From contig JAHBVY010000015.1 in assembly GCA_019637265.1 (NCBI GenBank), positions 18,620 through 82,619 of the forward strand: a DNA stretch of 64,000 bases, read 5' to 3'. The DNA comes from Polyangiaceae bacterium (GTDB taxonomy: Bacteria > Myxococcota_A > Polyangia > Polyangiales > Polyangiaceae). The notes below the pieces were generated by a model that was not told the DNA's origin, did not search any database, and saw only the letters and a program-made list of their open reading frames with translations. Shown here piece after piece: positions 35,444 to 43,898 of the stretch (the stretch's first letter is position 1; every line of letters starts with the position of its first letter). The position numbers were made by a program, and so were the translations under genes.

Positions 35444-35513
35444 GTAGGGGCAGCCCCCCGTGGCTGCCCTCCACGCAGCGCCGCACGTAGGGGCAGCCCC
35501 CCGTGGCTGCCCT
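35444..35513. repeat. Two tandem REP-like hairpins
   Basis: GTAGGGGCAGCC-CCCCGTG-GCTGCCCTC occurs twice (35444 and 35486), separated by CACGCAGCGCCGC. Each copy forms a GC hairpin. The ~270-nt gap holds no gene; next to the hairpins is the left arm of a 39-bp inverted pair. Confidence 0.7.
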
Positions 35514-35531
35514 CCACGCAGCGCCGAGCTA

Positions 35532-35570
35532 GTCCATTTACCTGTCTTCAGGGTTTGGGGGTTGGTCCCA
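35532..35570 (+). repeat. Left arm of a 39-bp inverted pair
   Basis: GTCCATTTACCTGTCTTCAG and the following 19 nt match the reverse complement of 36712-36750 at 35 of 39 positions. The pair flanks the lipoprotein gene at 35644-36720. Confidence 0.7.
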
Positions 35571-35643
35571 CCCCAGCGCCCCGCCCGTCACTGCAGTCAC
35601 CGCGCGCCCCACCCCAGGTTCCCCTGCGCGTCTCGACGCCTCT

Positions 35644-36720
35644 CTAAGGCCCCGTGAAGAGCGCCGCAGCCTGCAGCTTCAGCGCGTCTCCCGGCTGCTC
35701 CGTGTGGAGCACCTCGCCCGCTGCCTCACGGGAGAAGCGCGCGACGCCGCGCGCGGCGCCGAGCTCCACCAAGCACACCGCGCCGGTGTCCGGCGTGATG
35801 AGGCACGCGGTCACGCGCGTCACCCCCGCCACCGCGCCGTAGTCACCGAGCGAAATGAGGCTGCCATCGAGCCCCACTCGGAGCAGCGATGGAGGGCGCG
35901 CGACGCTCGGCGTGCGCAGCAGCAAGAACGCGTCGCTCAGCGCACGCACGTGGTGAATTTCACTGACTTCTAACGGGAGGCCGCCCGCCTCCATCGGGAT
36001 CACGGCGCCGCCTGTGCGCAGCCGGAGCTGCGCGCCGCTGCCGGTGAGGAGCCGCCCGGAGGCGCCCACCGCGATCAGCGTGTCACCGTCGAGGTCCACG
36101 TTGCCCTGACGGGTCCGCACTCGGTTCGGCGCACCGCACGCGAAGTACGGCTCGCTCCCGTCGAACCAGGCGCCGCTCGGCTCACAGCCGGCCGGCGCCG
36201 CGAACGGGATATCGTTGGTCTCCGGCTCCGGTGGGTAACCCTGCGCGATGAAGTCAGGCTCCCAGAGCCGCAAGACCGCGCCCTCGCGGTAGAGTAAGGC
36301 ACCGTCAGTAGGCCGAACGATGAGCGGCGCGGCGTCACACGGGAAGCCACCCTCGACGTCCTCCAGGTCTGACGTGGCGGCGACGACCCCACCGCAGCCC
36401 CCCGCCTCCAAGTGCGCGAACAGGTACACGGCGCTCGGATCGAACACCTGCGTCGGGGTCACGCCGCCGGTGCCGCCCGTACCCCCCGCGCCGCCGCTGC
36501 CTGATTTCCCCGCGGAACCACCCACGCCCCCCGCGCCCGAGCCGCCAGCGCCCGAGCCACCGCTCGTCTGACCGCTGCCACCCTGCCCCAGCGGGACCCC
36601 ATCGGGGCGGCCGTCGTCGCTGCAGCTCAGGCTGAGGGCCAATGAAGGCGCGAGCAGGGCAGTCAGCAGGATGGACCTGCTGCGACTGCAGCGACGAACG
36701 AGGCCGCGCGTTGGGACCAA
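35644..36720 (-). CDS. Lipoprotein with Gly/Ser linker, unknown C-terminal domain
   Basis: A ~358-residue predicted lipoprotein. The hydrophobic segment ILLTALLAPSLALSLSC gives the lipobox. A Gly/Ser linker (GGSGQTSGGSGAGGSGAG and onward) precedes a ~260-residue domain that looks beta-rich (many GxxL and DG turns), perhaps propeller-like, which I cannot name. The upstream frame is open to 37095 without a convincing ATG; a TTG at 36720 places a normal-length signal peptide and has GGGGGG next to it, so I prefer it with low certainty. The 5' end lies inside the right arm of the 39-bp inverted pair, so the leader may have been shaped by that repeat. REP-like hairpins lie on both sides. Confidence 0.65.
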   Translation of the reverse strand: MVPTRGLVRRCSRSRSILLTALLAPSLALSLSCSDDGRPDGVPLGQGGSGQTSGGSGAGGSGAGGVGGSAGKSGSGGAGGTGGTGGVTPTQVFDPSAVYLFAHLEAGGCGGVVAATSDLEDVEGGFPCDAAPLIVRPTDGALLYREGAVLRLWEPDFIAQGYPPEPETNDIPFAAPAGCEPSGAWFDGSEPYFACGAPNRVRTRQGNVDLDGDTLIAVGASGRLLTGSGAQLRLRTGGAVIPMEAGGLPLEVSEIHHVRALSDAFLLLRTPSVARPPSLLRVGLDGSLISLGDYGAVAGVTRVTACLITPDTGAVCLVELGAARGVARFSREAAGEVLHTEQPGDALKLQAAALFTGP

Positions 36721-36750
36721 CCCCCCAACCCGAAAGACAGGTGAATGGAC
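36712..36750 (-). repeat. Right arm of a 39-bp inverted pair
   Basis: Reverse-complement partner of 35532-35570 (35/39 identity). It covers the proposed TTG start region of the lipoprotein gene. Confidence 0.7.
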
Positions 36751-36768
36751 TGGGGAGGTGCTGCGTGA

Positions 36769-36839
36769 AGGGCAGCCACGGGGGGCTGCCCCTGCCTGAA
36801 TGGCGCTGCGCGAGGGCAGCCACGGGGGGCTGCCCCTAC
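36769..36839. repeat. Two tandem REP-like hairpins
   Basis: AGGGCAGCC-ACGGGGG-GCTGCCCCT at 36769 and again at 36813, both followed by a TGAATGGCGCTG sequence. This repeats as a ~44-bp unit, in the opposite orientation to the pair at 35444. Confidence 0.7.
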
Positions 36840-36896
36840 CTGAATGGCGCTGGGCGAACAGGCGCATTGGGCGCGACGAGGGGCAGCGCTCGGAGG

Positions 36897-39800
36897 TCAG
36901 TCCAGCGTTGAAGGGTCCCGTGGGGTGGGGAGCGCGGGGATGAAGCTGCAGTCGTTGCGCGACTGGCAGAGGTCCGCCGAGAGCACCTGGCCGCCGGTTT
37001 GGAAGTAGCGCCCCACCATGTTCAGCATGAAGAAGCCCACGTCGTAGACCTCCGTCGCGCTGCAGTTGCACGGATCTTCCCCCTCTTCCGTGCACGCTGC
37101 GAGGCAGTTTCGGATGGCGCGGTCGGTGTCCGAGCCGGGCATGTCGAAGCCGTGCTGACCTTCGGGGCGGGTGTAGGGCACGATGTGCGCGGATTTTCCA
37201 CCTAGCAAATCTTCACCCTCGAAGCCGATGCGCATCGGCACATCGATGCGCGGGATCCCGCTGCCCCACACGTCGTTGCCGCCGCTGAAATTCTCGATGT
37301 CGAGGTGCACGCCGCCGCCCGTCTCCGGGTTGACGTAGCGCATCAGGTTGTGGACACCCTCCGTGGTGTAGGTGCTGATGTACTTCTCATTGGCGGGGAC
37401 GCCGTAGCGCGGATCGTTCTCCAGGTAGGGGACGATGCCTGAGGCGCGCCCCACCAAGATGCCGCCGCTCACCGGCACCGAGGTGTCGCCCATGGTGGTG
37501 ATGATCAGCGCGTGGGCGCCCGTCGTCTCCCCGGTGCCCGGGTAGGTGATCGGGTTCTTCTGCCAGTATTGCGCGAGCACCGCCGGGTCGCTCGGATCGA
37601 GCAGCATCTGCGCGAGGCCGCCCATGCGCCGGAAGTCCGGGTGACTGCGCCGCAGGCCGAGCCCCTCCATGAGCGAGACGAGCGGCTGACCTGCCGTGAA
37701 CGGCGTGCCCTGGAAGGAGAAGGACTCCTGGAACTGGTCAACCGTGGCGATCAGCACGGCGCCCTCCCGCAGCTGGCAGTCCTTGCTCGGGAGCACCTGC
37801 GGGCCACGGTAGAAGCGGATCTCCACCGGGTCGTTCAGGTCGGCCTCCAGCGAGGTGCGCACCGTGCCCGCCTCGGAGATGAAGCCGCAGCGCCGCACCC
37901 CGTTCCGCAGGTTTTCTGTCACCATGGTGTCCCAGGGCTTGAGGCCAGAGACGGTGGCGATGGGGAAGGTGATGTCGTCGTTGAGATCGGCGACGATGGT
38001 CTCCACCAAGAGCTCCCCGCTGTCCGCGTCGAGCGTGCCAGTGAAGAGTGGCCCCATGGCGCGCAAGATGAACGCCTCAGGGACGCCGCCCTGCGTGGAG
38101 CGCGGCCCCAGGTCGGCGTAGCCGCCGCCGCCCGCCACCGGCGCGATGGCCGTGATGGCTGGTTCCACCCCGGCGGCGATCATCGCCATGATGCCGCCGA
38201 GCGAGCCGCCGAAGAAGTAGAACGGCGAGTCTTTAGAGACGTCTACCTGACCATCGCCGTCGAAGTCGCCCGCCAAGTCAGGCTGACCATCCCCGTTCGT
38301 GTCATGCGCCCAGCGGCGCTGACCGTCGAAGCTGCGGATCACCCGTACGAGCTGCATGTAGTCCAGCGCGAACTGGCGCACCATGTCGCGCGTGTGGAAC
38401 ATGTACGACGTCCAGAAGTCAGCCCCACTGTCTTTGATGCCGTCGGCGTTTTGATCCACCGCGCGATCGGAGAACAGCGCGTCCGCCATGGAGCTGAGCC
38501 CCAGGCCGCCGAGCATCCCGCGCGCCAGCGTGAGCTCCACCGGCTTCAGCGCGAGGCCGTGGGAGGGGCCGTCGATGCCGATCACCGCGAACCCGAGGCG
38601 CGCGAAGTAGCTCGACACCTGGAGTACGTCGAAGCGGTTCCCGGTGTAGCCGTGCCCCAAGATGATGACGGGCGCTGGCTTGCCCTCGCCTCGCGGTGAG
38701 ACCTCCTTGCGCGGAATGGACAGCGTGAAGTGCACGTCCTCCGGGTAGGTGGGGGCCGGCTTGCGTGACAAGTCAGCGGGCCACACCTGGGAGTCCAGCG
38801 GGAGCGGGTTGCCCTGAGCGTCCTCACGGGGGAACAGCTGCGGCGAGCTGAAGGTGCCGACCGTGAAGTAGTCGATGGCGCGCGTGCCCTCGTTCAGGGT
38901 GTCGTACTCCACCCCGGGCGTGCCGCCCGTGAACTGCTGCTGCACCAGCTCGAGCGCGGGGCGCCAGGTCTCCCCGTGCAGGAGGTGGGGCCGCTTCATG
39001 CCGGGGAAGTGGTCCCCCGTGTCGCGCATCGCGTGCAGCTTGCTCACCTCCGCGGGGAACTGCTCGCCGATGTGCTTCTGCACGCCGTGGCCATAGAGCC
39101 CGTCGCGCACCGCCTGCCACTCCGCGCGGATGGTCTGGGTGGTGAACGAGTAGGTGAAGGCGATGTCCGAGAGCGAGAGCCCCTTGGGGAGCACGTCGAG
39201 CAGCGGCTGCAGCGCCTCCGTTTGCCCGATGTGGTTGATGGTGCGGTAGGGCGAGCCCACCGGCTTGCCGTCGAGGTCCAAGATGCGCCGCGTGACCACC
39301 ACGGCGTAAGTGGTGTGGTCGTCGAGCGGCACGAGCGGCCGCGCGACCAGCGTGTTCGTCTGTCGCTCGTAGAAGGTCATGATGGCGTCGGCGCGCCCCT
39401 TCAAGTCACCCCACGCCGGGTCGTGCCCCGGGCGGTAGTTGGGGACATCGAGCAGACCGTCAGCGTCCGTGTCTTCCGGCGGGTCGAGTACACCGTTGCC
39501 GTTGACGTCCTCCCCCGGGTCGAGCACGCCGTTGCCGTTGACGTCCTCCCCTGGATCGAGCCGCCCGTTGCGGTTCCGATCTTCGTCCGCCTCCTCGAAG
39601 AAGAGGGTCAGCGAGTCGCCGCGCGGATCATTCTTCCAGTACAGGCCCTGACGCTCGAGCACCGACGGGTAGTTGCCGTTCCCGATGTCCAGGTGCTGGA
39701 TTTCCCCATAACGGGGGGAGCTGGGGGTGATGTTGATGACGTAGATGGCGTCGTCTTCCGTCGCGTAATCCACGTCGTCGTGACGGTCGATGACGCTCTG

Positions 39801-40157
39801 GATGTCGATGGGCGCGCTGAAGGGCACCACGATGGGCATCAGCACGCCCCAGCCGTCCATCGTGTCCAGCCGCTCACGGAGCCGTGACTCGAACTCCGTG
39901 ACGGCGATCATCGAGGCGTTCACGCGCCGCTTGGTGGGCGACTCCGCGTCGTAGCGGGTGGCGATGTCGTTCGGCAGCGCGATCTCCGGGAGCGGCTTGT
40001 GGAAGAAGTCCATCTTCACCGTCACGTTCGCCGGCGCGGCCTCCGCGAGCCCCTCGGGCTCGGAGGCGCAGCTGCCCACGCTGAGCAGGCCGAGGCAGGG
40101 CGTGAGCCAGAGGGAGCGGCGGAGGACCCTTGAGGTCAGGCTAGATGACTTTTTCAT
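36897..40157 (-). CDS. Large secreted alpha/beta hydrolase lipoprotein with calcium-binding repeats
   Basis: A 1086-residue predicted lipoprotein (basic start MKKSSS, hydrophobic LWLTPCLGLLSVGSC lipobox). Residues ~185-235 carry three acidic DPGEDVNGNGVLDP-type units like thrombospondin-3/dockerin calcium loops. The hydrolase core follows: VIILGHGYTGNRFDVLQV (oxyanion region), VIGIDGPSHG, and the nucleophile elbow YFFGGSLGGI (Ser within GGSLGG). Further DxNGDGxxD loops (DTNGDGQPD, DFDGDGQVD) lie between. A His in EGQHGFDMPG near the C terminus may complete the triad. It is probably an extracellular esterase or lipase. ATG 40157 begins 1 nt after the stop of the upstream barrel gene, so the two are translationally coupled. 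Confidence 0.8.
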   Translation of the reverse strand: MKKSSSLTSRVLRRSLWLTPCLGLLSVGSCASEPEGLAEAAPANVTVKMDFFHKPLPEIALPNDIATRYDAESPTKRRVNASMIAVTEFESRLRERLDTMDGWGVLMPIVVPFSAPIDIQSVIDRHDDVDYATEDDAIYVINITPSSPRYGEIQHLDIGNGNYPSVLERQGLYWKNDPRGDSLTLFFEEADEDRNRNGRLDPGEDVNGNGVLDPGEDVNGNGVLDPPEDTDADGLLDVPNYRPGHDPAWGDLKGRADAIMTFYERQTNTLVARPLVPLDDHTTYAVVVTRRILDLDGKPVGSPYRTINHIGQTEALQPLLDVLPKGLSLSDIAFTYSFTTQTIRAEWQAVRDGLYGHGVQKHIGEQFPAEVSKLHAMRDTGDHFPGMKRPHLLHGETWRPALELVQQQFTGGTPGVEYDTLNEGTRAIDYFTVGTFSSPQLFPREDAQGNPLPLDSQVWPADLSRKPAPTYPEDVHFTLSIPRKEVSPRGEGKPAPVIILGHGYTGNRFDVLQVSSYFARLGFAVIGIDGPSHGLALKPVELTLARGMLGGLGLSSMADALFSDRAVDQNADGIKDSGADFWTSYMFHTRDMVRQFALDYMQLVRVIRSFDGQRRWAHDTNGDGQPDLAGDFDGDGQVDVSKDSPFYFFGGSLGGIMAMIAAGVEPAITAIAPVAGGGGYADLGPRSTQGGVPEAFILRAMGPLFTGTLDADSGELLVETIVADLNDDITFPIATVSGLKPWDTMVTENLRNGVRRCGFISEAGTVRTSLEADLNDPVEIRFYRGPQVLPSKDCQLREGAVLIATVDQFQESFSFQGTPFTAGQPLVSLMEGLGLRRSHPDFRRMGGLAQMLLDPSDPAVLAQYWQKNPITYPGTGETTGAHALIITTMGDTSVPVSGGILVGRASGIVPYLENDPRYGVPANEKYISTYTTEGVHNLMRYVNPETGGGVHLDIENFSGGNDVWGSGIPRIDVPMRIGFEGEDLLGGKSAHIVPYTRPEGQHGFDMPGSDTDRAIRNCLAACTEEGEDPCNCSATEVYDVGFFMLNMVGRYFQTGGQVLSADLCQSRNDCSFIPALPTPRDPSTLD
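39481..39552 (-). repeat. 36-bp tandem duplication coding calcium-loop units
   Basis: Two near-identical 36-nt units (39481-39516 and 39517-39552) encode consecutive DPGEDVNGNGVL modules. The near identity shows recent duplication. Confidence 0.75.
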
Positions 40158-40158
40158 A

Positions 40159-41916
40159 TTACATCCGAACGTCGAGCATGAGGCGGGCGCCGCCCATCGC
40201 AGCGAGCTGCTGACCGTCCCCCTGGGTGAAAGCGGGCCCCGGCGTGAACACGCCGGCCTCACCGCCGAGCGTCGCCTCCGCGCCGGAGACGTTGAGGCGA
40301 TAGCGGATCCCGATGTCGTACTCCGTGCCCAGCATGCGCGAGCTCACGCTGCCGAACGCGTTGCGCGGCGAGCCGCCGCCGATGACGCGGGTGTTGAAGG
40401 CGTCCGCTGGATCTTGCGCGGCGAAGGCGAACAGCGCGCCGCCGTACAGCTCGAGCCCGGCGGTGGGGCGCACCCGGAGCCGCGGGAACACGGCGAGCGT
40501 GTTGGTCACGCTGCCGCGGGTGGGGAGCCGGTCCAAGTCGTCAGCCGGCACGCCCACCAGGTTCGGATCCGCCGCGGTGGCGACGGTGCGCGCCGTCTGC
40601 GCGGCGATCACCTGGCGGTACAAGAGCAGCCCCATCTCGTAGTTGGGGTCCGCCTTGAACGCGGTCTGCTTCTCGTCGTCGAAGTTCGAGTCGCCCGAGG
40701 CGTAGAGCACGTCCACCACCGAGCCGAACAGCCCCGCGTCCAAGTCGGCGCGCGCCGCCAGCCCGAACTGCCTCACGTCGTGCTCCTCGAAGTCGCTGGT
40801 CGGCGCGAGATCCGTCGTGCCGGTGATGTACGCGGCCTCCGTTTGTAGGTGCAGCCAAGCCGGGCCCAGGCGCACGCGGCTCCGCAAGTAGAGGTCCATC
40901 GCCAGGACGTCGGTGACGCGACCATCGGGCGACTCCTGGCGCCGCTTGGCGGCGTAGGCGCCGCCGCCGTGCGCGTGCCCCTCACCCAGCATGATGGCGC
41001 CCACGAACTGCCGCGCGGTGTCGCCCTCCAGCAGCACGTCATCGTCAGCCAACAGGTCTTGATCGAGCCAGTCCATGCCCACCGCGACCATCAGCCCCAG
41101 ATCCGTCAGTGGACCTGTCGCGAGCTGCCCGCGCAGCACGCGGTCACCGCTGATCGGGTTGGAGAAGCTGGCGCTGCCCGGCGTCCAGCCGTGCGCGCCG
41201 TCGTTCGCCAGCAGGCCGAGGCCCCAGTGGCTCGTCTGCCACCCGGCGGTCAGGTGGGCGTACTGAGCCAGGGAGAAGCGCAGGTAGGCCTTGCGGAGCT
41301 CGTGGTCACCGGGGACGGGGCTCGGGTACCCAGCGCGGTCGATCGGGAACGCGGCGCCGGCGTCGAGGCTGGTTTCGTCGCCCAAGATGCCGGTGTAGAG
41401 GTCGTGCTCATACTCCGCGTGGAGCTGGACGGGCGCGAGCGAGAGCCCGCTGTTGTACCGCGCGCCGATGCGGAACCGCGGCCGGTGCGTGACGCCCGGC
41501 TGGTACTCGTTCAGCTCCCTGTCTACCGCCACGCTGGGGCTGAGCTCGGTGGCGAAGCTCCCGTAGATGGGCACCTCGAGCTTGGCGCACTCATCCATGT
41601 CCAGGCGGAGCAGCGGGGAGTAGTGCTCCTGGTCGCCGGCCAGCACGTGGGCGGTGGGCGGGCCGCTCGTTTTCGCGCGGGTGGGCTCGCACTTCGGGGG
41701 GCTTGGCGGGGGGTTTGGCGTGGCGCTGGCCGCCGCGCTCAGCATCAAGCTGGCGAGCCCCAGGCCGGCTCCCAGAGCCTGCGGACCGACACGGCGGCTC
41801 ACCTGGTGGAGGCTCGCGCGCCGGGCGCGAGGTGGGAGCAGCAGGCTAGCGCCGTGAGGCTTCACCATCGCGTGAGAGGTGGGAGTGGGCGCTACGTCGC
41901 GTGGGTGCATTGACAT
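40159..41916 (-). CDS. Outer-membrane barrel-like protein
   Basis: A ~585-residue protein with a long basic leader, a hydrophobic ALGAGLGLASLMLSAAASA signal segment, a Pro-rich linker, then many alternating beta-strand-like stretches (FRIGARYNSGLSLAPVQLHA, AEYEHDLYTGILGDETSL, AWLHLQTEAAYITG, YDIGIRYRLNVSG). It ends in GGARLMLDVRM, with alternating hydrophobic residues. This pattern fits an outer-membrane porin-like barrel. The start is uncertain: ATG 41916 and ATG 41868 are both possible. The stop is 1 nt before the hydrolase ATG, so the barrel may export, anchor or take up products for the hydrolase. No family assigned. Confidence 0.7.
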   Translation of the reverse strand: MSMHPRDVAPTPTSHAMVKPHGASLLLPPRARRASLHQVSRRVGPQALGAGLGLASLMLSAAASATPNPPPSPPKCEPTRAKTSGPPTAHVLAGDQEHYSPLLRLDMDECAKLEVPIYGSFATELSPSVAVDRELNEYQPGVTHRPRFRIGARYNSGLSLAPVQLHAEYEHDLYTGILGDETSLDAGAAFPIDRAGYPSPVPGDHELRKAYLRFSLAQYAHLTAGWQTSHWGLGLLANDGAHGWTPGSASFSNPISGDRVLRGQLATGPLTDLGLMVAVGMDWLDQDLLADDDVLLEGDTARQFVGAIMLGEGHAHGGGAYAAKRRQESPDGRVTDVLAMDLYLRSRVRLGPAWLHLQTEAAYITGTTDLAPTSDFEEHDVRQFGLAARADLDAGLFGSVVDVLYASGDSNFDDEKQTAFKADPNYEMGLLLYRQVIAAQTARTVATAADPNLVGVPADDLDRLPTRGSVTNTLAVFPRLRVRPTAGLELYGGALFAFAAQDPADAFNTRVIGGGSPRNAFGSVSSRMLGTEYDIGIRYRLNVSGAEATLGGEAGVFTPGPAFTQGDGQQLAAMGGARLMLDVRM

Positions 41917-42103
41917 ACAGAAACTCACGGTGCCGCGCGGCTGACGCGCTGTGTCGAAGCCTCGCCGAGGCTGTGTGTTTCTACTCGGATGACGTGCAGG
42001 TGTCATCAGGGCATCACGCCTCGGAGCAACAAGCCGACGCGCGTCCCTCACGCGCCGCGTCGCAGTGCGTCATCGCGGTTCGTCCATCGTTGCGCGTTGG
42101 GTG

Positions 42104-42234
42104 AGGGCGGCCACGGGGGGCCGCCCCTACGAGTGCCCGGAGAGCGCCATCGCGGTCCGTCACCAGTCACGCTGGCTCGTTGCCGTCCGTCACTGGGGCG
42201 TTGGGTGAGGGCGGCCACGGGGGGCGGCCCCTAC
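42104..42234. repeat. Two REP-like hairpins in a long gap
   Basis: GTGAGGGCGGCCACGGGGGG CCGCCCCTAC-type copies at 42104-42130 and 42206-42234, separated by a related spacer. The gap 41917-42649 (about 730 nt) holds these, an unusually AT-rich stretch at 42410-42480, and no gene I can support. Confidence 0.7.
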
Positions 42235-42480
42235 GGGTGCCTGCCGTCTGCCACTGGCGTTCGCCGTGTAGTCAAGGGCACTGTTCAGGGTGGCGGGTGG
42301 TCTTCCAGATCGTCAGGACTGATGACAATGCTTGGAGCGCCACGCGGGGGGAGCGCCAGGGAGCCGAGGGGAGCTACCAAGGGCCGTCCGAACCGCCTGT
42401 AACACCTTGAATTCACACAACATTCCGTCATAGCGCGATGAAATGTAGTGAAAGGTAAGATGTTACCACACACCGTTGGC

Positions 42481-42509
42481 TTGACGAAGTGACGGCTCTC
42501 GGTCTTAAT
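42481..42509 (+). promoter_or_regulatory. Candidate sigma-70-type promoter upstream of the small gene and coaX
   Basis: TTGACG (42481-42486), 17 nt, CTTAAT (42504-42509). It lies at the end of the most AT-rich stretch in the window and points toward the small gene at 42650 and coaX. The -10 matches 4 of 6, so it is a modest call. Confidence 0.4.
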
Positions 42510-42649
42510 CGACCCACGCTGCCTGCCGCGGCGCTCTTGGTTGCTCTTCCCCCATCGGCCTCTGTGGCCCTCGGGGTTTGGCTGGCCCCGCTGCCTGGGG
42601 CCCTGATAGCGCGCTGCTAGCTGTTTTCTGTGTAGCCCTCGAGGACTCG

Positions 42650-42925
42650 ATGAGTACGAAGCTCAGTTGGCTCCAAGTGTGTCGTTCCGGTGATTTTGCC
42701 GGGAAATGGGTGGCGCTCGACAACTGCCGGTTCGACGAGAACACCCTCAAGCCCGTGGAGGGCGACGTGGTGGACTGGGACGAAGAGCTGCCTGCCCTCT
42801 GCGCGCGGATGCGCGAGACGGGGCGCTCCTCCTGCTCCATCCTCTTCTGCGATGGAGAGGTGCTGGTGGAGACGCGCCCCGCGCCTGCGTCCGAGCCGCC
42901 GATCCGTGCCGGCCGCCTGGCCTGA
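42650..42925 (+). CDS. Conserved-looking small protein of unknown function
   Basis: A 91-residue soluble protein: SWLQVCRSGDFAGKWVALDN near the start, an acidic middle (VEGDVVDWDEELPALCARM) and SCSILFCDGEVLVETRP. It resembles small DUF5678-like proteins, in which a GKWVAL strand precedes helices, but that is a loose impression. It ends 15 nt before the coaX start, so the two are probably in one operon. Confidence 0.6.
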   Translation: MSTKLSWLQVCRSGDFAGKWVALDNCRFDENTLKPVEGDVVDWDEELPALCARMRETGRSSCSILFCDGEVLVETRPAPASEPPIRAGRLA

Positions 42926-42940
42926 TCCGCCGGTGCTGAC

Positions 42941-43720
42941 GTGCTGCTAGCGGTCGATATCGGCAACACCAACATCGCGTTCGGGCTCTACCGCGGCGAA
43001 GCGCTGGTCCAGACCTTCCGGTCGGAGACGGTGCGCGCGCGCACGGCGGACGAGTACGGCGTGTTCCTGCGTCAGATGTTGGCGCTGCGCGGCTTCGAGG
43101 CCGGCGCCGTCAGCGCCTCGATCATCGCCAGCGTGGTGCCGCCGCTCACCGACGTGATGGTGGACGCCATCCGCCAGGCCTTCGCGCGCGAGGCGCTGGT
43201 GGTGGGCCCCGGCCTGAAGACGGGCATCAGCATCCTCTACGAGAACCCGCGTGACGTGGGGGCAGATCGGGTGGTGAACGCGGTGGCCGCGTTCGAGCGC
43301 TTCCACACTGGCGTCATCGTGGTGGACTTCGGCACCGCCACCACCTTCGACTGCATCTCGCCCAAGGCGGAGTACCTCGGCGGGGTGATCGTGCCCGGCA
43401 TCCAAGTGAGCCTGGATGGCCTGCTGGCGCGCGCCGCGAAGCTGAGCCGCATCGAGATCGCGGTGCCGCCCCGGGTGGTGGGGCGCAACACGACGCACGC
43501 GCTGCAGTCGGGCATCGTGCATGGCTACGCCAGCTTGGTGGACGGCGTGGTGGAGAAGCTCATCAGCGAGCTCGGCTTCGAGTGCCACGTGATCGGCACC
43601 GGTGGCCTCGCCGGACTGATGGCGCCGCACACGCGTTGCCTGAGCGAGGTGGACGACACCCTCACGCTCTACGGCTTGCGCATCCTCCACGAGCGCAACG
43701 CGATCCAACGCCGCAAGTAG
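42941..43720 (+). CDS. coaX: Type III pantothenate kinase
   Basis: A 259-residue type III pantothenate kinase, first enzyme of coenzyme A synthesis. It has the ASKHA-fold phosphate loop LLAVDIGNTNIAFGLY at the N terminus, the GADRVVNAVAAFERF motif with the catalytic Asp, VVDFGTATTFDCIS, and a conserved GTGGLAGLMAPHT near the C terminus. Length is typical. The start is GTG 42941, 15 nt after the preceding small gene. The TAG stop is part of a REP-like element (GTAGGGGCGG), so the gene's last codons and the repeat overlap. Confidence 0.93.
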   Translation: MLLAVDIGNTNIAFGLYRGEALVQTFRSETVRARTADEYGVFLRQMLALRGFEAGAVSASIIASVVPPLTDVMVDAIRQAFAREALVVGPGLKTGISILYENPRDVGADRVVNAVAAFERFHTGVIVVDFGTATTFDCISPKAEYLGGVIVPGIQVSLDGLLARAAKLSRIEIAVPPRVVGRNTTHALQSGIVHGYASLVDGVVEKLISELGFECHVIGTGGLAGLMAPHTRCLSEVDDTLTLYGLRILHERNAIQRRK

Positions 43721-43815
43721 GGGCGGCCCCCGTGGCCGCCCTCACACCTGCACGCGCCCGCCGTCGCCCCGGCTCGAGCGTCCCGCAAGTAGGGCGGCCC
43801 CCCGTGGCCGCCCTC
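43717..43815. repeat. Two REP-like hairpins overlapping the coaX stop
   Basis: GTAGGGGCGG-CCCCCGTGG-CCGCCCTC at 43717-43744 and a second copy at 43788-43815, both preceded by CGCAA. The first supplies the coaX stop codon and may terminate transcription. Confidence 0.75.
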
Positions 43816-43898
43816 ACCCAGCGTACACCCCCAAAAATGCACCAGGGCGACCTCGCGGCCGCCCCAGTACACCGAGGCGCGGGCGCCTCAGCCGCTCC

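Noticed and set aside
35444..36839. REP hairpins near 35.4 and 36.8 kb as a CRISPR array
   Set aside because: Only two copies on each side with no regular spacer set and no cas genes; the repeats are hairpins shared with many other gaps.
36897..37095. Extended N terminus for the lipoprotein gene at 35644 (to 37095)
   Set aside because: That part is antisense to the hydrolase 3' end and includes the REP hairpins; no signal peptide starts there.
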